A stretch of 64,000 nt of DNA, taken from positions 1-64,000 of the forward strand of contig JACKQC010000017.1 in assembly GCA_024233085.1 (NCBI GenBank), given 5' to 3'. Positions within the stretch are counted from its first letter, which is position 1. Every line of letters starts with the position of its first letter. The position numbers and the translations under genes were made by a program. This stretch comes from Akkermansiaceae bacterium. Its GTDB lineage: Bacteria > Verrucomicrobiota > Verrucomicrobiia > Verrucomicrobiales > DEV007. Positions 35,077 to 43,567 of the stretch are shown piece after piece. The notes under the pieces are model-generated. The model ran no database searches. It was given only the letters and a program-made list of their open reading frames with translations, and had not been told where the DNA came from.

Positions 35077-38000
35077 ATGAGCGATTTCGTTGAAACTCAG
35101 GAACCCCACGGCCTCGCCGGCAAACTGGCGGGGACCTTTATCGGCTCCAAGCTGACGCCCCTGGTGGTGATCGCCTCGGTGCTGCTGGGGGCTTTCGCCG
35201 TCCTGATGCTGCCGCGCGAGGAGGAGCCGCAGATCAAGGTTCCCATGATCGACGTCATGGTCGCCATGCCGGGCGCCTCGGCGAAGGAGGTGGAGGAGCG
35301 GGTCACTTCGCCGATGGAAAAACTCCTCTGGGAGATTTCCGGGGTGGAATACGTTTACTCGACGTCCCGGGAAGGCGAGAGCCTGGTGATCGTGCGGTTC
35401 CGGGTGGGGCACGATGTGGAGACGGCTCTGGTGCGCCTGAACCAGAAGCTGCAATCGAACTTCGATCGCATTCCGCCCGGGGTGAGCCCGCCGCTCATCA
35501 AGGCAAAGTCGATCGATGACGTGCCCATTCTCGCCCTGACGCTGCACAGTCAGCGCTACGACACGGTGACGCTGCGCCGGCTGGGCGCGGAGTTGGAGGA
35601 CGCGGTCAAGCAGGTGCCCGACGTGGCGGAAACGACGCTGATCGGAGGACTGCGACGGACGATACTCGCCTCGATCGATCCGGCAAAACTGGCGGCGCGC
35701 AACCTGAGCCTGGCGGGCATCGTGCCCATCCTTCAGCAGGCCAATCGACAATACCGGGCGGGCGATATGACGGCGGGAAACGCCGAGGTGGTTATCGAGA
35801 GCGGCGCGTTTGTCCACTCGGCGGAGGAGGCGGGGAACGTGGTGCTGGGCGCCTTTGACGGAAAGCCGGTCTATCTCAGGGACGTGGCGACGCTGTCCGA
35901 CGGGGCGGACGAGCCGGACAACTACGTGCGTTTTGGCGAGGGGGCGGCGGCTTCGAGCGGGAGAGGTGAGGAGGAAAACGCGGTGACGCTCACGGTCGCG
36001 AAGCGGCCGGGCACCAATGCGATCAGTCTGGCGGAAGCGGTTTTGGAAAAAGTCGAAGCCCTCAAGGGTCGGGTCATTCCCGGCGATGTCGGGGTGGCGG
36101 TGACGCGGCATTATGGCGAAACGGCGGCGGAGAAATCCAACGAATTGCTGCTCCACATGGGCATCGCCGTGGCGAGCGTGTCGCTGCTGATTTTGTTCAT
36201 GCTTGGCTGGCGGGAGTCGCTGGTGGTCGCGGTCGCCATTCCCTCGACGCTGGCCCTGACCCTGCTGGTTTTCTACCTCTACGGCTTCACCCTCAACCGC
36301 ATCACCCTGTTCGCGCTGATTTTCTCCATCGGGATTCTGGTGGACGACGCGATCGTGGTGGTGGAAAACATCGTTCGCCACCACCGGCTGCCGGGGAGCG
36401 GGAAAAAGCCGGCGACGCGGGTCGCGGTCGAAGCGGTGAGCGAGGTGGGAAATCCCACGGTGCTGGCAACCTGGGCGGTGATCGCCGCCATTGTGCCGAT
36501 GGCCTTCGTCGGCGGTCTGATGGGCCCCTACATGCGACCCATCCCGATCGGGGCGAGCGCGGCGATGATTTTTTCGCTCTTGATCGCGTTCATCGTGACG
36601 CCGTGGGCGGCGGTCCGACTCCTGAAACGATCGAAGGCGGGCGGGGCCGAAGGCGACAAGGACGAGAACGGCGGCCATGGGCACGGGGCGGAAGGGGCGG
36701 TGACGCGGCTCTACCGCCGTTACATGAACTGGTTGCTGGAGGGGCACCGGCACCAGTGGGCCTTTCTGGGCATCGTGGCGCTGCTGTTGCTGGGCAGCAT
36801 GGCGCTGGTTGGCGTTGGATTTGTGAAAGTGAAGATGCTGCCCTTCGACAACAAGAGCGAGTTCCAGGTGGTGCTCGACATGCCGGAGGGGGCGACGTTG
36901 GAACAGACCGCCCGCGTGGCCCGCGAAATGGCGGCCGTGATCGCCCGCGAGCCGGAGGTGACGAACTACCAAGTATACGCCGGCACGGCGTCGCCCTTCA
37001 ATTTCAACGGACTGGTGCGGCACTATTTTCTGCGCCGCGGACCGAACGTCGCCGATATCCAGGTGAACCTGCTGCCGAAACACGACCGAGCCGCCGCCAG
37101 CCACGATATCGCGAAACGCGTCCGGCCGAAGCTCCAGCCGATCGCCGAGAAACACGGCGCCGCCCTGGCCGTGGCGGAGGTACCCCCGGGGCCTCCCGTC
37201 CTGCAAACGCTCGTGGCCGAGGTCTATGGGCACGACCGCGCGAATCGCGAGGCGCTGGCCCGCGAGGTGAAGCGGGTCTTCGAGGCGACGCCGGGGGTGG
37301 TCGACGTCGACTGGTATGGCGAGGAAGATCAGAAACGCTTCCGCTTTCGCATCGACAAGGAAAAGGCCGCGCTCAACGGCATCACCGCCGAGACGATTTC
37401 GCAGACCCTGAAGATGGCGGTCGACGGCATCGATGTGGACCTGGCGCACTTCCCCCGCGAGCGCGAACCGGTCACCGTTCGCGTCAAACTACCGTCCGCT
37501 TCTCGGACCGATCCCCGGCAGTTGCTCGGTCTGCGGGTGCGCTCGGGTGACGCCAACGCTCTCCCGGAACCGGGTGGCCAGCCCGCTCCGCCGGCCCTGG
37601 TGCCACTCGGGGAACTGGTCACCATCGAGGAGGACATCATCGACAAGAGCATTTACCACAAAAACCTCCTGCCTGTGACCTACGTGATCGGCGATGTCGC
37701 CGGGGTCAAGGAGAGTCCGGTTTACGCGATCTTCGAAATGAACCGGAAGCTGGCCGACCTGGACGCGACGAAGTTCGGCGCCGTCCATCCGAAGCTGAAG
37801 ATTCTCAACGCCACCCAGCCTTTCCTCGACGTGGAGCCCTCGATGAAATGGGACGGCGAATGGCACATCACCATCGAGGTTTTCCGCGATCTCGGGATCG
37901 CCTTCGGGGCGGTTTTGGTGCTGATCTACATCCTCATGGTCGGGTGGTTCAAGTCATTCGTCACTCCGCTCATCGTGATGGCGGCGATTCCTTTTTCGCT

Positions 38001-38358
38001 CATCGGGGTGCTGCCGGCGCACGGCATGATGGGGGCGTTTTTTTCCGCCACGTCAATGATCGGTTTCATGGCCGGCGGTGGCATCGTGGTGCGCAATTCG
38101 ATCATTCTCGTCGATTTCATCCAGCTCAGGCTCAAGCAGGGAATGCCGCTGCGCGAGGCGGTGGTGGACGCCGGGGCGGTGCGTTTCCGGCCCATGCTGC
38201 TGACAGCGATGGCCGTCGTCGTCGGTGCGAGCGTGATCCTGATGGACCCGATCTTTCAGGGGCTCGCCATCGCGCTGATGGCCGGGGAGATCGCCTCACT
38301 GCTGGTCAGCCGCATCGCCGTGCCGGTGATCTATTTCATGGTGAACCGGAAGGATTGA
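35077..38358 (+). CDS. RND multidrug/metal efflux transporter
   Basis: A 1093-residue resistance-nodulation-division pump with the standard duplicated layout: TM1, a large periplasmic loop, TM2-7, a second loop, then TM8-12. The proton-relay pair D423-D424 sits in GILVDDAIVVVEN in TM4, and VGWFKSFVTPL and RNSIILVDF mark the second half. This points to the HAE/AcrB-like side of the family more than to CzcA. The substrate cannot be read from sequence. A His-rich stretch (GHGHGAEG) lies in the cytoplasmic loop after TM6. It follows the adaptor gene. Confidence 0.95.
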   Translation: MSDFVETQEPHGLAGKLAGTFIGSKLTPLVVIASVLLGAFAVLMLPREEEPQIKVPMIDVMVAMPGASAKEVEERVTSPMEKLLWEISGVEYVYSTSREGESLVIVRFRVGHDVETALVRLNQKLQSNFDRIPPGVSPPLIKAKSIDDVPILALTLHSQRYDTVTLRRLGAELEDAVKQVPDVAETTLIGGLRRTILASIDPAKLAARNLSLAGIVPILQQANRQYRAGDMTAGNAEVVIESGAFVHSAEEAGNVVLGAFDGKPVYLRDVATLSDGADEPDNYVRFGEGAAASSGRGEEENAVTLTVAKRPGTNAISLAEAVLEKVEALKGRVIPGDVGVAVTRHYGETAAEKSNELLLHMGIAVASVSLLILFMLGWRESLVVAVAIPSTLALTLLVFYLYGFTLNRITLFALIFSIGILVDDAIVVVENIVRHHRLPGSGKKPATRVAVEAVSEVGNPTVLATWAVIAAIVPMAFVGGLMGPYMRPIPIGASAAMIFSLLIAFIVTPWAAVRLLKRSKAGGAEGDKDENGGHGHGAEGAVTRLYRRYMNWLLEGHRHQWAFLGIVALLLLGSMALVGVGFVKVKMLPFDNKSEFQVVLDMPEGATLEQTARVAREMAAVIAREPEVTNYQVYAGTASPFNFNGLVRHYFLRRGPNVADIQVNLLPKHDRAAASHDIAKRVRPKLQPIAEKHGAALAVAEVPPGPPVLQTLVAEVYGHDRANREALAREVKRVFEATPGVVDVDWYGEEDQKRFRFRIDKEKAALNGITAETISQTLKMAVDGIDVDLAHFPREREPVTVRVKLPSASRTDPRQLLGLRVRSGDANALPEPGGQPAPPALVPLGELVTIEEDIIDKSIYHKNLLPVTYVIGDVAGVKESPVYAIFEMNRKLADLDATKFGAVHPKLKILNATQPFLDVEPSMKWDGEWHITIEVFRDLGIAFGAVLVLIYILMVGWFKSFVTPLIVMAAIPFSLIGVLPAHGMMGAFFSATSMIGFMAGGGIVVRNSIILVDFIQLRLKQGMPLREAVVDAGAVRFRPMLLTAMAVVVGASVILMDPIFQGLAIALMAGEIASLLVSRIAVPVIYFMVNRKD

Positions 38359-38421
38359 GCGGACTTTTGAAATTTGGACTGGATTTGGCTTGAGAATCAA
38401 CAACCACCACCCACGAAAACG

Positions 38422-38610
38422 ATGAAAATGAACGACTGGATCCGGGCCATTGCGGGAATTTTTGTGCTGGTCTCGCTGGCGCTGGCGCATTTCGTGAACC
38501 CGAACTGGCTTTGGTTTACCGCCTTTGTCGGCGTGAACCTGCTGCAATCGGCCGTCACAAAATGGTGCCTGATGGAAAAACTGCTCGCCCGGCTCGGCGT
38601 CAAAGCCTGA
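38422..38610 (+). CDS. DUF2892 small membrane protein
   Basis: A 62-residue protein with two hydrophobic helices (WIRAIAGIFVLVSLALAHF and WLWFTAFVGVNLLQSAVT) and the CLMEKLL end typical of DUF2892/YgaP-like membrane domains. It lies 63 bp after the RND pump. The ATG at 38422 was chosen because the extension upstream is not conserved in character. Confidence 0.8.
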   Translation: MKMNDWIRAIAGIFVLVSLALAHFVNPNWLWFTAFVGVNLLQSAVTKWCLMEKLLARLGVKA

Positions 38611-38636
38611 ACCCCCACGTCCCGACGCCCGACGCG

Positions 38637-38655
38637 CGTCGCGCGTCGCGCGACG
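38637..38655. other. Perfect 8-bp GC hairpin between DUF2892 and lpxI
   Basis: CGTCGCGC and GCGCGACG flank a 3-nt GTC loop. A T-run (CCTTTTG) about 20 bp downstream is short, so this is at best a weak terminator. The surrounding DNA is a CG-alternating tract of about 25 bp. Confidence 0.35.
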
Positions 38656-38705
38656 GGGCGACACCGCCTTTTGCAAACGGTCCCGCCGTGGTGTAAGGCC
38701 ATGAC

Positions 38706-39530
38706 GTGAGCGACGATGGCATCCCTCAGAGTCTCGGCCTGATCGCCGGGAACGGCCTTTACCCCGCGACGATGGCTCGCGCGGCGCGCCGGGCGGGCGT
38801 CGGAAAACTGGCCGCGGCCGCCTTCACCGACGAGACCGAGCCCGGCCTCGCGGACTTGGTCGACGCCATTGAATGGCTGCGTGTCGGACAGCTCGGGAAG
38901 ATGATCAAATTCTTCAAGCGCGAGGGCGTCGACCGCGCCGTCATGGTCGGCCAGATCGCGCCGAAGAACCTGTTCGATCTGCGTCCCGATCTCCGAACCC
39001 TCAAGATGCTGGCAACCGTTAAGGAGCGGAACGCCGAATCGCTGTTCACCGCCATCGCCGGCGAGCTGGAAAAGGACGGCATCGAACTGTTGCCCGCGAC
39101 CGTTTTTCTCGAGGACCTCCTTCCGCCGCCCGGACACGTTTGCGGTCCCGCGCTCAAGGATCGCCAGGTGGAGGATGCCGAGTTCGGTTTTCGCATCGCC
39201 AAGGAAGTCAGTCGCCTCGACATCGGCCAGACCGTGGTGGTGAAAAAAGGCACCGTCCTCGCCGTCGAGGCCTTCGAGGGCACCAACGAAGCGCTCAAGC
39301 GCGGCGGCGGGCTTGGGAAAGGCGAGGCCATGATGGTGAAAGTCGCGAAGCCGAAGCAGGATCTTCGTTTCGACGTGCCGGTCGTGGGCCCCGCGACGGT
39401 CGAAACCGCCGCCGAAGCCGGGGTGAACGCCATCGTCATCGAGGCCGGGATGACGCTTCTGCTCGGGAAGGAAGAGATCGAGCGACTGTGCGGGGAAAAG
39501 GGGGTCTCGATTTTCGCGATGGGAGCGTGA
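38706..39530 (+). CDS. lpxI: UDP-2,3-diacylglucosamine pyrophosphatase LpxI
   Basis: A 274-residue LpxI-type (DUF1009) enzyme that hydrolyses UDP-2,3-diacylglucosamine to lipid X and UMP in lipid A synthesis, replacing LpxH. It has the N-terminal GLIAGNGLYP loop and the C-terminal conserved region DIGQTVVVKKGTVLAVEAFE with GTNEALKRGG. It starts with GTG at 38706. lpxB, the next step of the pathway, is 1.8 kb downstream, with a toxin-antitoxin pair and an oxidoreductase between them. Confidence 0.9.
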   Translation: MSDDGIPQSLGLIAGNGLYPATMARAARRAGVGKLAAAAFTDETEPGLADLVDAIEWLRVGQLGKMIKFFKREGVDRAVMVGQIAPKNLFDLRPDLRTLKMLATVKERNAESLFTAIAGELEKDGIELLPATVFLEDLLPPPGHVCGPALKDRQVEDAEFGFRIAKEVSRLDIGQTVVVKKGTVLAVEAFEGTNEALKRGGGLGKGEAMMVKVAKPKQDLRFDVPVVGPATVETAAEAGVNAIVIEAGMTLLLGKEEIERLCGEKGVSIFAMGA

Positions 39531-39604
39531 CGCTCGAATTGGATAGGCAGGGGCCACGAAGACAAAGCTTGAATCCGCTCTGAGTTCGCGTAGCATACAA
39601 AAAA

Positions 39605-39618
39605 CAAAGAATTCTTTG
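39605..39618. promoter_or_regulatory. 14-bp palindrome at toxin-antitoxin start
   Basis: CAAAGAATTCTTTG is a perfect 14-bp palindrome ending 2 bp before the antitoxin ATG at 39621. Antitoxins of the Phd/YefM type usually repress their own operon through such sites, so it is a good candidate operator. It also spans the ribosome-binding region. Confidence 0.6.
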
Positions 39619-39620
39619 CG

Positions 39621-39914
39621 ATGACTTCGGTAGCCAATATCAAACCGCTCACAGATTTTCTGCGCAACTCAAAGAGCCACATAGAGAAACTCAGGAAATC
39701 CCGCGAGCCGGAGATACTCACCGTCAACGGCCAGGCGGCGGTCGTGGTGCAGGATGCCGCCGCCTACGAGGAGATGGCGGCGCGAATCCGACAGGCGGAG
39801 GATGACGAGCGGTTGCGTCGAGCGCTCGAGGCTCTGAGAGAAGGGGAAGAAAACGGGATGCCTCTAGGTGACGCAATGGCGCATTTTCGGTCCAAATATG
39901 CGGGCAAAATTTGA
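39621..39914 (+). CDS. Phd/YefM-type antitoxin
   Basis: A 97-residue protein whose N-terminal 55 residues follow the Phd/YefM DNA-binding fold (IKPLTDFLRN, ILTVNGQAAVVVQDAAAYEEM) with a helical acidic tail that would bind the toxin. The stop overlaps the toxin start by one base. The predicted operator is the palindrome directly in front of it. Base composition is lower in GC than the flanking lipid A genes, consistent with a mobile module. Confidence 0.85.
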   Translation: MTSVANIKPLTDFLRNSKSHIEKLRKSREPEILTVNGQAAVVVQDAAAYEEMAARIRQAEDDERLRRALEALREGEENGMPLGDAMAHFRSKYAGKI

Positions 39915-40240
39915 TGGAAGACTATCCAGTCATCATCGACGAGTCCGCGAGGGAAGATATCGGATCCGTCGTTGATTGGCTGGCGGAAGTCGCTCCGCAC
40001 AAGATTGGAGAGTGGCTTGACAATTTGGAAGAAACCCTTTCCTCATTGTCTCGAATGCCGGAACGATGTCCACTCGCTCCCGAGAATGGAAAATGGGGGG
40101 AGGAATGCGTTAGGCAGTTGCTTTTCGATCGCTATCCGTCTAAGTACCGGGTTTTATTTACCGTCCAAAAAGACGCCGTCCACGTCGTCCAGATTCGGCA
40201 CGGAGCGCGCCCTTGGATGCATGAATCATCGGACGATTGA
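39914..40240 (+). CDS. RelE/ParE-superfamily toxin
   Basis: A 108-residue RelE/ParE-fold protein (IIDESAREDIGSVVDWL, RQLLFDRYPSKYRVLFTV, VVQIRHGARPW). This motif set is closest to ParE-like members. It starts at an ATG that overlaps the antitoxin stop (TGATG). The target, gyrase or ribosome-bound mRNA, cannot be decided from sequence. A nested imperfect hairpin (AGCCACG ... CGTGGCT, 40245-40276) follows the stop. Confidence 0.85.
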   Translation: MEDYPVIIDESAREDIGSVVDWLAEVAPHKIGEWLDNLEETLSSLSRMPERCPLAPENGKWGEECVRQLLFDRYPSKYRVLFTVQKDAVHVVQIRHGARPWMHESSDD

Positions 40241-40301
40241 GAAAAGCCACGGACGAAGCCGTCGGTTGACGTGGCTGTCGTTGTGGCGATAGCTGAGCGC
40301 G

Positions 40302-41270
40302 ATGAATGACGCCAAAATCAGAGCCGGCGTGGCCGGGGTGGGGGCGATCGGCCGAAACCATGCCCGCATCTACGCCGAGTTGGAAAACGCCGAGCTGACG
40401 GCGATTTTCGACGCCGACACGGAGCGGGCGCGGGCTGTCGCGGACGAGTTCGGCGGCACGGTGGCGGGCTCGATCGACGAACTGATCGCCATGGTCGATG
40501 CCGCCTCGGTGTCGACGCCGACGGTGACCCACCGAGAGATCGGCACGGCGCTGCTCGACGCGGGCAAGCACGTGCTCGTCGAAAAACCCATCGCCGACTC
40601 GCTCGACGACGCCAAGGCGCTTATCGATCTCGCCGCCGAGCGCGGCTGTGTGCTGCAGGTCGGCCACATCGAGCGCTTCAACCCGGTGATGGCCCAGCTC
40701 GAGGCGCGTCTGACCGATCCGAAGTTTCTCGAAGTGCACCGTCTCTCCCCCTTTCCGAACCGCAGCGTCGACATCGGCGTGGTGCTCGACCTGATGATTC
40801 ACGATCTCGAGATCATTTTGCATCTCGTGGGGGCGCCGATCGAGCAAATCGACGCGGTCGGCATTCCCGTGCTGACCCGCCGGGAGGACATCGCCAACGC
40901 GCGATTGCGATTCGCGAACGGGGCGGTCGCCAACGTGACCGCGAGCCGCATTTCGCCGGAGCGGATGCGGAAGATTCGCGTCTTCCAATCCGACGCCTAC
41001 CTGTCCCTCGATTATCAGGACCAAAGCGGCTGGATCTACCGAAAGGACGGGCTGGAGATTGCCCGTGAAGCGGTCGAAGTGGAGAAAGACGAGCCGCTGA
41101 AACGCGAACTGGCCTCCTTTATCGACTGCGCCGCCCGGGGCGCCGCGCCGAAGGTTTCCGGGGAACACGGCGCCGCGGCGCTCGACGTGGCGCTGGAGAT
41201 CACCCGGCTGATCGAAACCGCGAACCACGCGGGAAAGGACCCGCGAATTGACGCGAACGGACGCGAATAA
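40302..41270 (+). CDS. Gfo/Idh/MocA-family oxidoreductase, lipid A locus
   Basis: A 322-residue NAD(P)-dependent dehydrogenase with a Rossmann GVAGVGAIGRNHARIY, the EKPIADS motif and GHIERFNPV. Located between lpxI and lpxB, it is likely the 3-dehydrogenase acting on UDP-GlcNAc that makes 3-amino lipid A (GnnA-like), as in other lineages where this gene sits beside lpxB; that is inference. The last nine codons are formed by a CCGCGAAT-type repeat, so the natural C-terminus may have been replaced. Confidence 0.82.
   Translation: MNDAKIRAGVAGVGAIGRNHARIYAELENAELTAIFDADTERARAVADEFGGTVAGSIDELIAMVDAASVSTPTVTHREIGTALLDAGKHVLVEKPIADSLDDAKALIDLAAERGCVLQVGHIERFNPVMAQLEARLTDPKFLEVHRLSPFPNRSVDIGVVLDLMIHDLEIILHLVGAPIEQIDAVGIPVLTRREDIANARLRFANGAVANVTASRISPERMRKIRVFQSDAYLSLDYQDQSGWIYRKDGLEIAREAVEVEKDEPLKRELASFIDCAARGAAPKVSGEHGAAALDVALEITRLIETANHAGKDPRIDANGRE
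41241..41268. repeat. CCGCGAAT-GACGCGAAT short repeat, locus B
   Basis: The sequence CCGCGAATTGACGCGAA is followed at once by CGGACGCGAAT. It matches the repeat at 20331-20352. It overlaps the last codons and stop region of the oxidoreductase gene and lies 24 bp before the 41-bp element. Confidence 0.6.
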
Positions 41271-41292
41271 TCGAATCAGAACCGCCAAATTC

Positions 41293-41333
41293 GACTCAAC
41301 AGGGTTGACTCAATGACCTAACCCTGTTGGTTC
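41293..41333. repeat. 41-bp paired-dyad element, copy 5
   Basis: Cores AACAGGGTT at 41298-41306 and AACCCTGTT at 41320-41328 are in inverse orientation and 22 bp apart, with GACTC and GGTTC as outer flanks. It lies between the oxidoreductase gene and lpxB, both on the plus strand. Confidence 0.85.
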
Positions 41334-41350
41334 GGGCGACTTTATCGACG

Positions 41351-42502
41351 ATGAAACGGCTTTTTCTGGTCGCGGGCGAGGTGAGCGGGGACACGCATGG
41401 CGCGGCCCTGATGCGGTCATTGCCGGCGAGGAAATTCGAGATGGCGGGGTTGGGTGGCCCGCTGATGCACGCCGTATCCGGCGCGGTGGAGGACTGGCTC
41501 GACGAGGCGGCGGTGCTGGGGTTGTGGGAGGTCTTGAGAAAATACGGTTACTTCAAAAAGAAGATGGAGGAAACCGTGGCGCGGATTTTCGCGGAAAAGC
41601 CCGATGGTGTGGTGCTGATCGACTATCCGGGATATAATCTCCGGCTGGCGAAGCGATTGCGCGAGGGTGGCTACACCGGGAAGCTGATCTATTACATTTC
41701 CCCGCAGGTCTGGGCGTGGAAAAAGGGGCGGATCAAGACCATGGCGGCGTTGCTGGACCGGATGATCTGCATTTTTCCCTTCGAGAAAGCGCTCTACGAG
41801 AGTTCGGGCCTGCCCACGGTTTTTGCCGGCCATCCGCTGGTCGATTCGCTGGCGGCGGAGCGCGACGCGGGGATCGCGCGGGACGAAAACCTTGTCGCCC
41901 TGCTGCCGGGCTCGCGGTCGCGCGAGGTGGAGGCGCTTTTTCCCCCGATGCTGGCGGCGGCGCGAATTTTGGGGATGGGAAATAGAGAACTGCGCTTTGT
42001 GAGCGCGGCGGCGAACGCGAAGCTCGAGGCGCGGATGCGGGAGATGGCGTCCGAGGCGGGGCTGGACGACGTCCTTGAGATCGAGGTCGGAACCGTGCAC
42101 GAAGTGATGCAGCGATCCGTCGCGGGAGTGGTGGCCTCGGGAACGGCGACGCTGGAGGCGGCCTGTTTCGGGCTTCCCTACTGCCTGGTATACCGGGTGG
42201 CGTGGCTGACCTATGTGGTTGGCCGTCTGCTGGTCGAGGTCGAATTTCTCGGGATTGTCAATGTCATCGCCGGGCGCGAAGTCGTGCGCGAACTGCTGCA
42301 GGGCGACGCCACCGGACCGAAGATCGCGGCCGAACTGAGTCGTTTGCTTGGCGACGCGGCCGCGCGGGAAGCGCTGCGGATCGATCTTGCCGGCGTCGTC
42401 GAGACGCTCGGGGCGGGCGGCGCGCACGGGAGAGCCGCGGAGGCGGTCATGGAAGCGCTCGATCCGGCGGCGGCCGAATCGCTGGCGGATCGGGATTTCT
42501 GA
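41351..42502 (+). CDS. lpxB: Lipid-A-disaccharide synthase LpxB
   Basis: A 383-residue glycosyltransferase (GT19) that joins lipid X and UDP-diacylglucosamine into the lipid A disaccharide. Diagnostic motifs are GEVSGDTHG at the N-terminus, YPGYNLRLAKRLR, YYISPQVWAWKKGR, FPFEKALYESSG, VFAGHPLVD, and ASGTATLEA near the C-terminus. The ATG at 41351 is the family start. The M28 peptidase gene follows 14 bp after its stop. Confidence 0.95.
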   Translation: MKRLFLVAGEVSGDTHGAALMRSLPARKFEMAGLGGPLMHAVSGAVEDWLDEAAVLGLWEVLRKYGYFKKKMEETVARIFAEKPDGVVLIDYPGYNLRLAKRLREGGYTGKLIYYISPQVWAWKKGRIKTMAALLDRMICIFPFEKALYESSGLPTVFAGHPLVDSLAAERDAGIARDENLVALLPGSRSREVEALFPPMLAAARILGMGNRELRFVSAAANAKLEARMREMASEAGLDDVLEIEVGTVHEVMQRSVAGVVASGTATLEAACFGLPYCLVYRVAWLTYVVGRLLVEVEFLGIVNVIAGREVVRELLQGDATGPKIAAELSRLLGDAAAREALRIDLAGVVETLGAGGAHGRAAEAVMEALDPAAAESLADRDF

Positions 42503-42516
42503 GCTATCGGGAAGAA

Positions 42517-43554
42517 ATGGACACGGGCCGGGTGATTCGATTTTGTCTGGTGGGACTGCCCCTGGGGGTGATCGCGCTGGGCGTCGGCTCGGTCGCCTAC
42601 ACCCATTTCCTCAACGATCCCGGCGCGGAACCGGAGGAGGAAATCGAAAAACGAAACACCGTCGCGGGCATGATGCGCTCCGAAATTTCGACTGAAGATC
42701 TGCGTCGTTCCCTCGGCATTCTCGCCGGAGACATCGGGGAGCGGCATTTTGAGCGATACGAATCGCTCCGGACCGCCGCGCTGTGGATCGAATCGACCCT
42801 GGGTCCCAACAACCTCGGCTACGCGATGCGGCGCCAGACTTATCAAGTGGAGGGGCGAGACGTGTGGAACGTGATCGCCGAACTTCCCGGGACGTCGCGC
42901 GCCGACGAAGTCGTGGTGGTCGGGGCCCACTACGACACGGTCCCCGAATGTCCGGGGGCCAACGACAACGGCACCGGAGTGGTGGCGGCGATGGCGTTGG
43001 CGAAGGCCTTCGCGGGTTCCCGGAACGCGAGGACTCTCCAGGTGGTGGCCTTTGTGAACGAGGAGCCGCCCTACTACAAGACGGACGAGATGGGAAGCGC
43101 GGTGTTCGCCCGCGACTGCCGTCAAAGCGGGATCAAGATCGCGGGAATGCTGTGCCTGGAGACGATGGGGTGCTATTCGGACGAGCCTGGCAGTCAGAAA
43201 TACCCGCCCGGCTTGGAAGGTCATTTTCCGGAGGCGGGAAATTTCATTGCTCTGGTGGGTAACGAGACCTCACGGTCGCTCGTCGAAGCGGTTGAGAGCG
43301 CCTACGCCGCATCCGGATCGAGCGTCCCAGCCTTGGCCGGGGCGTTTCCCGAGGAAATTGAAGGTGTCGGGTGGTCGGATCACTGGTCCTTCTGGCGGGC
43401 CGGCTATCCCGCGCTGATGGCCACGGACACGGCGCCGTTTCGGTACGCTCACTATCATCAGCCAGAGGACACGGTGGATCGGATCGACTTCGATCGGCTC
43501 GCCGAAGTGACGCGCGGGCTGGAGGCGGCTGTCCGGGCGCTGCTCAATCCCTGA
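42517..43554 (+). CDS. M28-family membrane-anchored zinc peptidase
   Basis: A 345-residue protein with one N-terminal membrane helix (about residues 8-28) and an M28 aminopeptidase domain. The metal ligands are visible in order: GAHYDTVPECPGANDNGTG (His and two Asp), the catalytic Glu and adjacent ligand in NEEPPYY, SDHWSFW, and the last His in YHQPEDT. The family cleaves N-terminal residues; the substrate is unknown. The ATG at 42517 begins right after lpxB, so it may be co-transcribed. Confidence 0.88.
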   Translation: MDTGRVIRFCLVGLPLGVIALGVGSVAYTHFLNDPGAEPEEEIEKRNTVAGMMRSEISTEDLRRSLGILAGDIGERHFERYESLRTAALWIESTLGPNNLGYAMRRQTYQVEGRDVWNVIAELPGTSRADEVVVVGAHYDTVPECPGANDNGTGVVAAMALAKAFAGSRNARTLQVVAFVNEEPPYYKTDEMGSAVFARDCRQSGIKIAGMLCLETMGCYSDEPGSQKYPPGLEGHFPEAGNFIALVGNETSRSLVEAVESAYAASGSSVPALAGAFPEEIEGVGWSDHWSFWRAGYPALMATDTAPFRYAHYHQPEDTVDRIDFDRLAEVTRGLEAAVRALLNP

Positions 43555-43567
43555 ATCCGCGCGTTGC

